DNA of 64,000 nucleotides from Temnothorax longispinosus (Eukaryota; Arthropoda; Insecta; Hymenoptera; Formicidae). A program made the position numbers and the translations under genes. The notes below the pieces were generated by a model that ran no database searches, was not told the DNA's origin, and worked only from the letters and a program-made list of their open reading frames with translations. Each line of letters begins with the position of its first letter. Position 1 is the stretch's first letter. Below are positions 39,094 through 52,067 of the stretch, piece by piece. The stretch spans positions 11,700,886 to 11,764,885 of the forward strand of contig NC_092363.1 of the NCBI RefSeq assembly GCF_030848805.1. Direction: 5' to 3'.

Positions 39094-41127
39094 TGTGACG
39101 TGACAAGTCGCGTCCACTGCCCAGACGGGCTCGGTCGAGGGGAATTCGGGGATGCTTCCTCGCTCGGAGCGGGGGAGGGCCAGTGCGTTATTATTAATTA
39201 GTCTTAAGCTTCTTTTAAGGGGATTACCGGTGGTGACTGGAACATGAACATTGTATGTAACGGCCGTGAGCCGCCACGAGAGAGAACTCGGAAGACCAAG
39301 GAAGCGGCCGAGGGACGTAGTTGGCAGTCGGGTCACGCCCGGACCTTCCCACAAGCGCATCGTCGAACGCCGCCGTAAGAAATCCACCCCAAGCTCGGCC
39401 GCCACAGCAGTAGAAACCGAAGGGTCCCGGGGGACGCCCTGACGTAGTGCCACGAAAGCCAGGGTGCAGAAGCACGGCACAGGGAACGTGCACAGCCCTG
39501 TGGCCGCCACCCCGAGGGGCGGCCGGCGGACGTAGTCATGGCTCGGCCAGCCTGGCCCACGCAACGCCGGCCAAATCATTGCGGCCCGGACAGCCGGCTG
39601 AGTTAAAGAGCCCGCGCCGAGGCGGAGTTAGTTCGAGCCGCGCCGCAGGAAGAAGCGGCGCTAGGCGCCGGTGAGCGCGCTAGGATCGGCGGACCGGACG
39701 GGCGGTACGCTACAGCGCAGGCGCGGGAAGCTGGCGCGATCTCGGCTCGAGCGAGAGACGCACCTTCCGACGACCGAGTCGAGATCTACGATGGACATCA
39801 TATATTTCTGTAAGGTCACCACTCTGGCGTCCCCCCGCGGTGAAGAGGATTCGCTCAAGGCGCTGGCCCCAGTCGCGTGTCAGCTACCTTACTGAGGAAA
39901 TACCTGTTGCTTGGAAAATGATGGCCGATAGTTACCTTGCGCTCTGCCTTGTGTCGAAAGGACCGGATCGGAATCTGTGCAGGGGCCCCGCCGAGAGCGA
40001 ATCACGTAAGTGGAGACCACTTAAGCCCTCCCCGAGAACACCGTCACGGCCGACAGTCGCGTAGCGTGTTTATTCGTGTGGGAAACATTATTGCGATATA
40101 TGTTAGAGTCGCGATCGCGCATTTCATGTTGCGGATTCGGGCGGTCGCGCAGTAAATTTGGGAAAGTGCGAGGCACGAGTGGCAATGTATTGCGGATGGC
40201 ACTCGGCCTCGTAGTTATCTCATAGAGTGCTCGGGCCCTCGAGGAAGTTGAATATTGCGTTGGGTGGGGCCGTAGAGTCGTCGGGATTGGCGCGGTGCCG
40301 CGGAATCGCCGGACTTCGCGAGAAATCTCAAGATTAGCGTGGCTGGCCGCGGAATCGTCCGCGATTCGAGCCCGTTTTCGTGTTTCGCGAGGGCGGTCGT
40401 CTGTCGGTAGGGCCGTCACGGCGAGATCGCCCACAGTTATTGTGTTGCACGGAATCGGAGGTGCTCAAGTACTCGTCAATGGCGCCAGTAAGGTCGTTGT
40501 GATTCGACTCGTTGATATTTCGTTGCGTTGGAGTCGCGTGAGTATTCGTCAGTAGTGCATTGTCGCGTTAGAGTCACGTGAAGATTCGTCAGTCTTGTGT
40601 TATTTGTAAGTATTCGTCGGTATAGCGTGTTTCATCAGTCTTGCGTTATTTGTAAGTATTCGTCGGTATAGCGTGTTGCATTTGCGTTATCCGTGAACAT
40701 TGGTCGGCATGGCGTTTCTGCGTTATTGCGTTGCGATTCGCGGTTGAGTGGAAGGCCCTTCGACGCGCTGACCTATTATCTGATTGCAACCCTATGTTTC
40801 AACTCTATTCTGTTCTCTTTGATTGATTTCAAATATATTATTCTTGTTTTTCCATTTACTTATGTGTAATTAATTGCGTCACGCCTCCTCTCCAAATCTC
40901 CATGAAGAAGGCACTACGCCCTGAGATATTATGTTAAATAAAATATTGTACGGTGGTGCGAGTATTCGCACCTGGCGCCCATCATATTGCGTTTATCTGG
41001 CAATTATCTGCGGGCATCCACCCGCGGTACCTTTTCTTATTTGGCCGTTCTCTCAACCTAACTTCGCGTTCTGTTAATTCACGATTGCCCTCCTCCGAAT
41101 AGCGAGACCGGGAGAAAAAGCGTCGCA
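39094..41127 (+). repeat. Gypsy C 5' LTR (2,034 bp)
   Basis: Begins TGTGACGTGACAAGTCGCG and ends GCGTCGCA. It is followed within 10 bp by a primer-binding-like sequence. The same sequence recurs at 46645-51100 once an insert there is subtracted (about 2,037 bp). The GC-rich open frames inside it are not considered genes. Confidence 0.9.
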
Positions 41128-41135
41128 AGGAATTT

Positions 41136-41153
41136 TGGTGCCCAACGTGGGGC
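41136..41153 (+). other. Candidate primer-binding site
   Basis: TGGTGCCCAACGTGGGGC lies 8 bp after the 5' LTR and resembles the TGGCGCC-type tRNA primer sites of insect LTR elements. The tRNA was not identified. Confidence 0.6.
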
Positions 41154-41861
41154 CTCTTGCTTGAAAAATCGGACATTTCGGTTGAGAAATCGGGCCTTCG
41201 CTTCACAAGGGAATAAAGTATCATAAGAATTGAAATTTGGAGATCGAGCGTACGCAATTATTTGATTTTGTAAAATCCTGTTCTGTGTGTGCATGTATTG
41301 GCCCCGATCACTTTGAAATATAATGTTGATATTTTTGCGTATATATAATTTATGAAATTTCGGTGCCACACGAAGTGCGTGCCGTATTGAATTTTGGTTG
41401 GCCTAGTTATTGAAGTGACTTTGTTTTGGTTTGCCTGCCGTTACTATTTAAATGCCCCGTGTTTTTCTTGCGTTTCTTTCTGCGGATTCCTGAGTGTTTG
41501 TCGCGAGTGGAATGTTGTTGACTTTGGCGTGCCCCTCTGGCTGACTTTGAAAAAACTTTCAAAGACCTTAGTTTTTGCGTGCGTTCCTTCGATTTAGCTC
41601 AAAGTCGAGCTCGACTTTCAGTATTGTTTTCTTTTTTTCCCCTCTTTCGTGACTGTCATGTGCGATGTTCGTGCGGAATATTTCTTTCGGTAAATGTTGA
41701 CGTTCGCGTGGACTATTCCGGAAGATTGAGCATCGCGAAATTATCTTCACCTTGTCAAGCCGCGTTTCGCGACATACCTTGATTTCTTAAGCTTGGCAAG
41801 CCCCGGTTGCGTTTAACGGACTTTCGCACGTGGGGTCACGACATAGCGTCGGCACCGCGAT
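41154..41861 (+). other. Gypsy C leader region
   Basis: Untranslated leader between the primer-binding site and gag. No motif recognised. Confidence 0.5.
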
Positions 41862-43130
41862 ATGCCGATAGGTAGCTCGCCTCACCGCTGGATTGATAAA
41901 TTGTCGCTGGCTCAGGCGCGCCAACATTTAGACAATCGCGGCCTAAAGACTTGCGGTATTTTGCCTACGTTGCGCGCGCGTCTCATACGTTACGAGGAGG
42001 CAAAATTACAAGGCGTACACCCTCCACCCTCGCTCGCGATGGACGCCGAAAATAGCGGTAGATCGGATGCCACCGATGGGGTCCCGGCGGACCCAACGGA
42101 ACTGCCTCCGGGAAGGGGGAACCTCCACCCGGGTTTGCGCGCGTGGCCTTACCACCAGGTCTTACTGAGCCGCGTGCAGGAAAATTTATAGGGATGAATT
42201 ACGATCTCGCGCCACCTTCGCGTGTAGGGTATAGACCGCCTGCGTCCGAGCGACGATCTACTCGTGGGTCCGAGATCTACAATCTGATGCGCAAATGAAA
42301 CTTACATTTTTCTGGAAAACGCGGTAGTGATGCGGAAGCGTTTTTGACACGGATTCAAGAAGCTTGCGCGATAATTCCTATCAACGACGGGAATCTATTT
42401 AAGTGCTTGCCATTGTTTTTGTCGGGAACCGCGCTATATTGGGTGCGTTTGGAGAGTCAAAACTGACGCGATTGGCGTGACTTTGAGACCGCATGGAGAG
42501 CTAGATTCGGGGATCCGGACTACCAATATACGCTTCGGGAGGAGGTCCTCCGCCGTACGCAGGGGGAACACGAATCCGCCGCGGATTATATAACTTGTTT
42601 GCGCGCTCTGTTTGGTCGAATGAGCTCTCCCTGGACCTTGGCGGAACAACTTACCCTTGCGCATCAAAATCTGTTGCCGCGATTACAAATCGCTGTTCGC
42701 CAGTTCAAGTTCACGGATTTTTATACTTTGGACTTAGCCACCCGAGTGGAGCGTAGTTTTCTCGCGGATAAAAATTATCGACCTGTGTTACCACCGGAAC
42801 AGTCGATTTTTCCGAATCTCGCGTATCATGTGCCTAAGGGAAAAATTAGAAGTCCGGGTACGGTCGCTGTGGGGAAAGCCGTCAGTCAAAAAGCGGGAAA
42901 ACGGAAGGAGATTCCGGCCGCTTTGACTGCCGCCGCGACAGCAGCAACCGCGACCGTGAGCGCGTCAACCCCTCAGACCGCGTCCGGGACGAGTACCAGC
43001 GACTCCGGGATGAAGTGCTGGAATTGCGAAAAAGTCGGACATCGTGCACGTGAGTGCAAAGAAGCTCGTCAGATGCACTGTTATCGTTGCGGGAAGTGAG
43101 GATTTACGTCGAGAACTTGCCCATCGTGTT
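41862..43130 (+). pseudogene. gag: Gypsy C gag
   Basis: The N-terminal part starts MPIGSSPHRW with a SAP-like helix (LSLAQARQHLDNRGLKTCG). The capsid-like middle is in other frames (42,200-42,600), broken by stops near 42,191, 42,297 and 42,466. The C-terminal part has an Ala/Thr-rich linker and a CCHC knuckle (CWNCEKVGHRAREC, about 43,017-43,058). A second knuckle starts CYRCGK but a TGA follows at once. Gag would package the element RNA. Confidence 0.8.
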
Positions 43131-43199
43131 TGGGAAACGCGGAAGGGAGTTCGTAGGACGGGTCCCTACGGTCCCAAGTTTCGAGAACGAAGCCCGAAC

Positions 43200-46060
43200 C
43201 GCAGATACCCCTGCGAAGACGTTGCCTGAATCAAACATTACCTTCGAGCCGTCTGAGTTACCTCCGTTTCAATACCTCAAGATTCGCGTAGGCGGTTACT
43301 CTATATTGGCTCTCGTAGATTCCGGATCGAGTCGTACCCTTATCCGACGCGAAGAGATGGAAATGATACACAGATTAGGCATACAGACGGAGCGCGGAGG
43401 GGGAGCGCAAATTTGTATGGCCAACGGGCAATTGGCCACTATTCGAAGTAAAATTTCCGTGCCGATACGCTTGAAAGATCGAAGCTTTAAGATTTCCGTC
43501 GGACTGTTACCCGATTTAGCGGTACCCTGTATCCTTGGGATGGATTTTTTAACCAAATTCGGAATTGCGTTGGACTTCACCAAGGCTGAGTGGTATTTCG
43601 CGGATAGACCACGTACTCGTTATTGTTTTCACTCGGACGCGACTCCGCGCGCTTGTTGTGGACTAGCCAAACTGATCATTGGATCAAAAGCGACGTCTGA
43701 AAAATTTTTTACGGACAATCGCGACACTCCCGGAGAACCCGGGGCTAACAAATTTGACGGAGCACAAAATTGAGGTGGGGGACCACCAGCCAATTAAGCA
43801 ACGTTGTTATTTAATATCGCCAAAGGTCCAGGAGGCTATTCGCGCGGAAGTCAATAAGATGTTAAAAACCGGAATTATTGAACCCTCTTCTAATCAGTGG
43901 TCGAACCCAGTAGTGATGGTTAAGAAATCGAATGGCAAGTATCGGTTCTGTTTAGATTTTCGGGGGGTAAACAAGATATCGAAAAAAGATGCGTACCCAA
44001 TACCGCCTATGGACGGTATTTTAAATAACTTGCGTTCGGTTAAGTATATTTCGACGATAGATTTAAGTCAGGCATACTTTCAAATACCCCTAAGCAAAGA
44101 TAGTTGCGAGATCACATCGTTTAGCGTTCCGGGTAAAGGACATTATTACCACTTCGTTCGAATGCCCTACGGTTTGACGGGAACGCCGGCTACTTTTCAG
44201 CGATTGCTAAATAGTTTCATTGGTCCGGAAATGGAACCATTCGTATTTAATTATCTCAACGATATAATTATCGCGACCGAAATGTTTGAAGAACACCTCG
44301 AGAGGTTTTAAAACGCGTGTTAAATAAAATCTCGAAGGCCGATCTTACCATTAATTTAGAGAAATGCGAATTTTGCCGTCCTCAAGTACGGTATCTAGGA
44401 TTTGTCGTAGAAAAGGGGGGCTTATCGGTCGATCCCGAGAAGACAAAGCCGATTATGGAGTATCCGGCTCCCCGAAATCTCCGACAGTTACGTCGGATTT
44501 CTTAGATATGTCATCGTGGTATCGGAGGTTCATACCACAGCGTTTGCCACCCTTAGCGAGCCGTTGAATCGCCTTTTGAGAAAAAGCAGGCGCTGGGAGT
44601 GGGGGGATGAGCAGAATTGCGCCTTCGAAAGTATCCGCGAAAGTTTAATATCCGCTCCCGTTCTCGCATGTCCGAATTTCGAGAAACCGTTTGTGCTACA
44701 AACCGACACGAGTTCCGTGGGTCTAGGGACCGTTTTGACGCAAAGGTTAGAAGACGAAGAACGCGTAATCGCATATGCCAGTCGCGTCTTATCCGACCCC
44801 GAGACGAGGGATTCCGTAACGGAGCAAGAGTGCTTGGCCGTAGTCTGAGCTATCTAGAAATTTCGACCGTATTTAGAAGGGTATAAATTCACGGTGGTCA
44901 CCGACCATAGCAGTTTGCGATGGCTTTACAACCTTAAGAATCCGACGGTAGGTTAGCTCGATGGGCTTTAGAGCTTTTGAAGTATGATTACATGGTCGAA
45001 TATAGAAAGAGGGCCCTACACCACGTGCCCGACGCGTTATGTATGAGAGCGGAGAGGAGGGACTTATTAGTTCTGTCGTGGAAATAGCGGAATGCGGATA
45101 TACCACCAATGCGTGGTATAGAAAAACGGTTTCAGGAAGTAGCTACTGACCCTAAAAGATTCGCGCATTGGAGGATAGTGGACGGTCAATTGTATTTTTT
45201 GCGGCCGAGACCGGTCATTTCCGACATTGTTGAGGACCTCGATAGATGGAAATTAGTATTGCCGCGAGAGCAACGCGTACAAGGGAATCGCATGACGCCC
45301 CTCAGGCCAGACATTTAGGTATCGAATAGACTTATCAGCATCTTGCCGTCGCGTATTATTGGCCGAACATGTTTAGAGAGGTAACGAGGTATATCCGGAC
45401 TTGTGACACCTGTCAAAGAACGAAGGTAGAACAGGGTCCAGCGAGTTGGATGGGACGTCGTGTGATAAAAAAGCCGTGGACCGCGATGGCCGCGGATATC
45501 GTAGGACCGTTGCCGCGTAGTAAGGCCGGTTACCAGTATTTGTTAGTAATCTAAGATCTCTTTACGAAGTGGGTAGAAATTAAAGCGTTGCGAGCGGCCA
45601 CGGGTCCGAAAATTCGAGAAGCTCTCGAGGATTTAATCGTGTCTCGGTGGGGTACACCGAAAATCCTTCTGACGGACAACGGGACCGAGTTTATTAATCG
45701 AGTCATTAAGAGTTTTGCGGAGGAAAATCGAATCACGCATACGACAGTGCCCCCATATCATCCTCAGGTGAATCCGCTGGAGAGGGTCAATCGCGTATTG
45801 AAGACGATGATCATAGCTTTTATTGAGAAGGATCATAAGGAGTGGGATCTTCATTTGCCGCATTTTCGTTTTACGTACAACACCGCATTCCACTCGTCGT
45901 TAGGCACCTCTCCCGTTTTTTTTTTTTTTTTTTTTAATTTTGGGCGCGAGTTAACGCCGCCCAGTTCCTTACTCGATCAGGGGAATGAAGCTGCCGAGGT
46001 GAAGGCGCGAGTCCCCGAGGAATGGTCGCAACGTATGAGGAAGTTGCATGTCATCAGGGA
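43200..46060 (+). pseudogene. pol: Gypsy C pol (protease, RT, RNase H, integrase)
   Basis: The protease has ALVDSGSSRTLI (about 43,312). RT has SSNQWSNPVVMVKKSNGKYRF (split here as SSNQWSNPVVMVKK and SNGKYRFCLD), LSQAYFQIPL and FNYLNDIII, where the catalytic YLDD has become YLND. RNase H has LQTDTSSVGLGTVL. Integrase has CDTCQRTK, ADIVGPLP, LTDNGTEF and NPLERVNR. Frame breaks occur at about 43,770, 44,310, 44,505, 44,848 and 45,318. A 19-20-base T run at 45,917-45,936 also interrupts it. Clearly inactive. Confidence 0.87.
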
Positions 46061-47427
46061 GTGAGTGGCGGAAAACCTCGATCAGGCAAACCAAAAACAA
46101 GCCGCGCATTACAATTTGCGCAGAAGGCCGCGTAAATTTTGTGTCGGTGATTTAGTGTTGCGACGATAACATGTGTTATCTTCCGCCGCACAGGGTGTGG
46201 CCGGCAAGTTGGCACGGAAGTTCCAAAAACCACTCTGAATACAACGAGTGATCTCTCCGTCAGTTTACGAGGTGGCTCAGCCGGACGGATCACCCGCTGG
46301 TAAAGTTTACGTGCAAGACTTTAAGCCCTATCACCCCCCTGATTCCGATGTCTAAGTCGTAACCGTCGCGGTCAGTCCGTCGGTAGAGTATTATCTCACG
46401 TTAGGGTGCTGTCAGGATTCAGGGTATGAGTTCGGGAGGGCTGATTGGGGTGTAATGTTGGTCTGTGGCGGATTTCTTGGTATGATTTTTGTGTGGTATG
46501 GTGTATGTTTCGGTGTGGTACGGTCCAGGTTTATAAATCATAGTGATCTCTTTTTCGAAATTTGACAGAATACTCCGACGCCGGAGTGGTGATCAGATGT
46601 CTGGGTCGGGGTCCCCCCTCGGCGCTCGTCTGGGGAGGGGGAGTTGTGACGCGACAAGTCGCGTCCGCCACCCGGACGGGCTCGGCCAAGGGAAAATTCG
46701 GGGGTGCTTCCTAGCTCGGAGCGGGAAGCTAGCTAATTGCGCCGCTTCGGCGGATTTATTAATTAGTTTGTAAGATTTATTTAGGGGATTGCCGGTGGTG
46801 ACCGGACCACATTGTAACGGCCTTGAGTCGCCACGAGAGAGGAATCAGAGGACGCACTTAAGGAGACGGCCGAGGGACGTGGCCGTCGGTCGGGTCACGC
46901 CCGGACCTCCCCGCAAGCAACATCGAAGGCCACCGTACGAGATACGACCCCGAGCGCGGCCGCCGCAAAAGAAACTGAGGAACCCCGGGAGACGCCCTGA
47001 CGAAATATTGTATTGGAAACCAGGGTGCGGCGTCACGGCCCAGGGAACGTGCACGACCCTGTGGCCGCCACCACGAGGGGCTGCCGGTAGACGTGGCCCT
47101 GACCCGGCCAGCTTGGCCCACGTAACGCCGGTCAAATAATCGCGGCCTGGACAGCCGAATTATTCGAAGGGACCGCGCCGAGGCAATGTGTAGTACGAGT
47201 CGCGTCGCAGGAAGGAACGGCGCTAGGCGCTTGGGAGAGCGCGCTCGGATCGGTGGGCATTGCAAGTGGCCACTGCGCAAGCGCGGGGAACCGGCGTGAT
47301 CCCGGCGGGCCAATGCCCCGTCACTGTCGTGCCGGACCGAGCAAAGTGAACACCGTTAGGCCAGATCCAGAAATTTTGCAGAGGACATTAACTATTGTAA
47401 GGTCACCACTCTGGCGTTCCCGCGTAA

Positions 47428-49843
47428 TAGTCGGGGAGCTGAGGGACCAAGAATGCAACAGTTTTATAAAGGCTGATATTTTAACATTAGGTCCTGTAAC
47501 GGTTGTATATCAATAGCCTACCGTCAGTCAGCCAGTTTCGCTAACAGCTGACGCGGAGGCGGCTCCAAACTTGTAAAAAAAACATGTATGTCGCAACTGT
47601 TTTATAAAATCTGAAAATTAGTTTGTAGATAGTAAGTTAACTAACAAACTATGTGGGTATGGTCAGTCAGCAAAATATTGCAACGGTACGCGTCAGCAGC
47701 GCGCTGAAGTCATCAAAAAATTTTAGTTGGTGAAAATGTTGTATAAAATCTAAAATTTTGCATGCAATTAGTTAATATTATTTAAAACAAGAAAAACATA
47801 GTCAGAATTTTTATGTAACAAACATTGTCAGCAGCCAATAGAAAAGCGCGCCGCGCGCTTGATTTATATAACGCGCTTGGTGGCGCGGGCTGGTTATATT
47901 TAATAATAAAATAAATGGTTTTAATACAAAATATTATCTATAATTTCTTTAACATGAAAAATATTGAAATAAATCAACGGGACGAAACGGACGCGTCAGA
48001 AACGCGCTTAAGTCATAAAAAGTATGGTTTGTAAAAATGAAAATATAATAAAGCAAGTAGTTTATGGGATTGAAAATAAGAAAAAAACAATCGTCAATTT
48101 TTATTTAACAAACGCCGTAACTTTTTTAAAAAAATATTTTATTTCAATATCGTACTTAAATTAATATTACAAAAATTAAAATAATTTTTCTAATCAGAAT
48201 CGCTGCTACAATCATATGCTTTATCAGACTCATCGTAATTTTCTTCAATATCAGTTACCACGGACTCAGCATCTGCAAATTAGTAAACGTATAATACATT
48301 TAATTAGTTTATTAATGAAAAAAAGGATGACAAATTTGCTTGAAATTATTTATTACCTGATTCATCATTTGGTTGAATTACGACGTCTTTAACAAATGTA
48401 GGAATTTGCTGCCCTTCAAACCAGTCCAATTCGTATCGTCCTTCTGATTCCTGCCAACCATTTTTGACTGCTAACTTTGTGGTTGGTATCTTTTGGTGTG
48501 CGTGGGCTCAAATATCAGATATATATGCACTGCGATGGACTTGTTTGATGAGCTCAGCTCTGCATGGCGGAAGATTTAACGCATCGTAATTCTTCGCATT
48601 AATTTTAAAAGTGTCGTCGTTATCTTTAAATGTGTAGCTTTTTGAAAATATTGCGAGACGAGCTTCATTCAAATTCTTAATTTTTTTGTGACCATACAAT
48701 CGACAGACAAATTCCTCTATTTTTTCCATTACACTTGTACGATTATTGTCATTTAATGCGCTGAAATTCGCAAATGCTTTTTGAAAATCCTCTGACTGCA
48801 CCAACAAATTATATGGACGCCTTTTTCCTTTTCAGAAAAAGGCGGGGTTCTAGTCGCAGCCAGTGAAGGCATGTAGAGCCGGAAGAGCAGCGCAAATCGA
48901 TTGTCCTAAGCGTTTATGCATCTCAGTGACGTTGACGTATTGTAGAGAGTTGCCAACGCCAACTTCCATTCAGATCTTCACATCGCTTTTTAAATTACTC
49001 ATATTACCCAGCATAATTATGAGTATATTGGTATCAGAGCACTTGATGGAGACGTTAGCGTCATAATTAAGATTACAAATCTGTTGGATAATTTTCACAA
49101 ACTACACTTCGCAAACATCTGCTGCCTCCAATACAGACGAAATTTAGCTTAAAAAAAAAGAGGGGAATGTATTATACACACCTATATAAAGCGAGGGAAT
49201 CGTGTACACAAAGGTTACTTGTGGGTCAATTTATACCTGCGTTCACTGTCGACTGTATACCTGCTCTTGATGGAACCAATAGTGTTATACTTCGGTCTCA
49301 GAATATAATATTCTGCAGACTGCTTAATATTTTAAATAAACTATTGAATTACAAATATTTCAGAATTACATAAAAGCATTTTGCGGTCGAGCGTGCTATA
49401 TAAATCAAGCGTGCAGCGTGCCTTTCTATTGGCTGCTGACGGCGTTTGTTACATAAAAATTCTGACTGACTATGTTTTTCCTGTTTTAAATAATATTAAC
49501 TAATTGTATGCAAAATTTTAGATTTTATACAACACTTTCACCAACTACAATCTTTGATGACTTTAGCGCGCTGCTGACGCGTACCGTTGCAATATTTTGC
49601 TGACTGACCACACCCATACAGTTTGTTAGTTGATTTACTATCTACAAACTAATTTTCAGAATTTATAAAACAGTTGCAACATACACGTTTTTTTTTACAA
49701 GTTTGGAGCCGTCCCCGCGCCAGCTGTTAGGAAAACTGGCTGACTGACGGTAGGCTATTGATATACAACCGATACATGACCTAATGTTAAAATATCAGCC
49801 TTTATAAAACTGTTGCATTTTTGGTCCCTCAGCTCTCGGACTA
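47428..49843 (-). mobile_element. DNA transposon with ~450-bp inverted repeats, TAA target
   Basis: The 2,416-bp element starts TAGTCGGGGAGCTGAGGGACC and its right end is the near reverse complement (GGTCCCTCAGCTCTCGGACTA). TAA flanks both sides (47425-47427, 49844-49846), and subtraction restores LTR continuity. The inverted arms run to about 47,878 and from about 49,391. A subterminal motif (GCGCGCT.AAGTCAT) recurs internally near 48,000. A 3-bp TAA duplication is compatible with PIF/Harbinger-like elements, but the encoded protein does not resemble a Harbinger transposase, so superfamily is left open. Confidence 0.85.
48190..49100 (-). pseudogene. FTGCD-motif transposon protein, degraded
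   Basis: A minus-strand gene with a last exon at 48190-48272 and a GT-AG intron (48273-48356). Upstream, one frame runs through CSDTNILIIMLGNM, MHKRLGQSICAALPALHAFTGCD (FTGCD at 48853-48867), KKIKNLNEARLAIFSKSY, LPPCRAELIKQVHRSAYI and KNGWQESEGRYELDWFEG. This family of insect and marine-animal repeat proteins is familiar to me but its enzymatic role is not. Two TGA codons sit where Trp is expected (after DVKI and after SDI), and a stop follows the FTGCD motif. Confidence 0.65.
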
Positions 49844-51106
49844 TAAGTGAGGACTCGTTCGAGGCGATGGCCCCGGTCTATATCGCGTTCTGGGGTACCT
49901 TGAATTATCTGTCAATACCTATTATCTGGAGAATGAACGCTCACCGTTACCTTGCGCTCTCCCTTGTCGAGAAGTGTAAATTGGAATTCACGAAGGGGCC
50001 CCGCCGAGAACGAATCCTCCAGTAAGTAGAGATCACATATGCCCTCCCCGGGAACACCGCTACGGCCGACAATCACGTTGCGTATTCGGTAAATTGTGTT
50101 AAATGTTGTTGATAGTCGTGGTAAATGTTAGAGTCACAATTGCGCGATTCGTGTTGCGGATTCGGGCGGTCACGCGGTAATTGTTAGTGAGATTGCGTTT
50201 CGCGAATGGCAATGTGTTATGTTGAATGGCACTCAATTTCGTAATTAGTGTGTTGGAGCGAATGTAAACAATAGAGTACTTGGCTTCGCGAGGAAGTTGA
50301 ATATGGCGTTTTGCGTTGGGTAAGACCCTCGAGTCGTCGGGATTGGCGCGGTGCCGTGGAATTACCGGGTTTCGCGGGAAATCTCGGGATTCGCGTAGCG
50401 AGCCGCGGAATCGTCCGCGATTCGGGTCATTTTGTGCTTGGGGATAACCGAGGCGAGGACGATCGTCTGCCGACGGTTCGGCATGGCGAGATTGCCCGCC
50501 GAAAGTTAAGGTATCATTTGCGAGGACAATCGTCTGTCGGCAGGGTCGACATGGCGAAATCGCCCGCAGTTATTGCGTCTTCGTGTGTATTCGTTGTTGC
50601 GTTAAATTCGTGAGTATGCGTGAATATTAGTCGGTATTGCGCGGTAGGCTTGTTGTGTATTCTTCGAGATTTTGAGTATTTGTGATTCGTGTTCGCGTGG
50701 AAGGCGGTTTGCCGCACTTATATTTGTCCGCACATCTCTCTTGATATTTTTATCTGTTTTTTCTTCTTATTTCAAACATATTGTTCTATCTCTGATTTCA
50801 AATATATAAATATATCATATTATTCTATTGTATTTCTGTTAAGTTGTGTATGATTAATTGAAAAGAAGGAACTACACCCTGAGATATTGCGTTAAGTCAT
50901 TGTGCTAAGGTATCGTACGGTGGTGCGAATATTCGCGCCTGGTGCCCATTATTGCGTTTGTGGAAAACGGCTTCGGTTATCTGGCAATTTTCTGCGGACA
51001 TCCGCCCGCGTTACCTTGACGTCTCTTAACCTAACTTAACGTTTTGTAAATCCGCGACTGCCCTCCTCCGGATAGCGAGACCGTAGGAAATAGCGTCGCA
51101 AATCAT

Positions 51107-51247
51107 ATGCGAGTTTCAAATATTCCAATAAATGGACCGCTAAATCAGGAAAAAGTGATATCTATAGCAGATAATTTAGGTGTCAAGTTTAATTGTTCAA
51201 GTGGTTGGTTGTGGAGATTCCTAGTTTGTAAGTTATATTTTATTTAA
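51107..51247 (+). pseudogene. CENP-B/Tigger-type helix-turn-helix remnant
   Basis: A 46-codon frame contains IPINGPLNQEKVISIADNL and SSGWLWRF, the pattern of the second helix-turn-helix of CENP-B, jerky and pogo/Tigger transposases (GP...EKA...F..S.GWL.RF). It ends at once after a possible donor (TTTGTAAGT). The DDE domain was not found. It starts 7 bp after the Gypsy C LTR, so the element was probably cut there. Confidence 0.65.
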
Positions 51248-51581
51248 GTTGCTGTATAAATAATAAAAAAAACATATGCAATACTATTGTGGCGGCTATG
51301 AGCGCCCCTGACAAACGGCGACTCATCCGCCACACCGATCGCATGCAAGCACGCCCTTACCAAACGGCAACCCGTTGTCTGCGCCTTGCCGGGAGCGAGC
51401 GCGCCAGCAGCACGGCAGCCTGCTGCGCGCGCCGAATACGTGCCGTCGACATGATTGCGATACAAAGAACCACAACAACCTTTCACCGCTAGGCGGCCTC
51501 GTTTCTCGCATTTAAAATACAACGAGGACTTGTATACAAGATCGCACAGAAAAAGCTTTACAATATAGCATTTGCGGCTCA
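51248..51581. other. Unassigned DNA between the helix-turn-helix remnant and the Merlin element
   Basis: A GC-richer block (51,290-51,500) differs in composition from its AT-rich surroundings. Open frames on both strands there have no recognisable motif. Confidence 0.35.
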
Positions 51582-51770
51582 GCTACTTGGGTAAATCTGA
51601 AGAATTTGGGCCTCCTCACCGATTTCGTTGAACTTAGGCTTAATCGACGCGTTTTTGCACAAAACGACCGAATCTGGCAGAAAAAAGTGTCGCTCTGCTT
51701 CGCGAAGCAAAATATTAACGGTTAAAGTTGACGACTATCAGGTTATGAGACCTGTCATACCGACGTTAAA

Positions 51771-51875
51771 CACTTAAATACTTTTAAAGCGCGTCAACTA
51801 ACCTATGTAGGTTAGTGACGTGCTTTAAAAGTATTTAACAGTTAAATACTTTTAAAGCGCGTCACTAATCTATAC
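51771..51875. repeat. Hairpin repeat, three arms of a ~33-bp motif
   Basis: The motif TACTTTTAAAGCGCGTCA plus CTAACCTA occurs direct at 51771-51804, inverted at about 51808-51839, and direct again at 51841-51875. The first two form a nearly perfect stem with a tiny loop. It may be a small MITE inserted in the Merlin element. Confidence 0.8.
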
Positions 51876-52067
51876 GCCGAAGGCGTGTCCTAAAATCAGT
51901 GAGAAGGCCAACCCCCCCCCACTCACACTTCTAAGTTCACTCACACCAATCATGGGGAAAAGGTGCACGGGGACGAAGTCCCTCCTCCCACGCATGTACA
52001 TACTTTGATATATTATATAGGATATATTGACGAGTAGGGATGCAATAATATTAACATAATTTATTAT

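Larger units (their letters stand above)
39094..51100 (+). mobile_element. Gypsy C: full-length, decayed LTR retrotransposon
   Basis: The layout is 5' LTR 39094-41127, internal region 41128-46644 with gag and pol, and 3' LTR 46645-51100 carrying a nested DNA element. The polypurine tract (GGGGAGGGGGAGT) ends at 46644. No flanking duplication was found: TCAAC lies on the left and AATCA on the right, and the left flank is Copia while the right flank is a CENP-B-type fragment. The borders may therefore have been rearranged. Confidence 0.88.
46645..51100 (+). repeat. Gypsy C 3' LTR, split by a nested DNA element
   Basis: Starts TGTGACGCGACAAGTCGCG after a polypurine tract and ends GCGTCGCA at 51100. 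The two LTR parts (46645-47427 and 49847-51100) align to the 5' LTR around the point where a TAA duplication flanks the insert. The two LTRs differ at many positions, so insertion was not recent. Confidence 0.88.

Noticed and set aside
39082..40555. GC-rich open frames of 60-165 residues
   Set aside because: They fall inside the Gypsy C 5' LTR and recur in degraded form in the 3' LTR.
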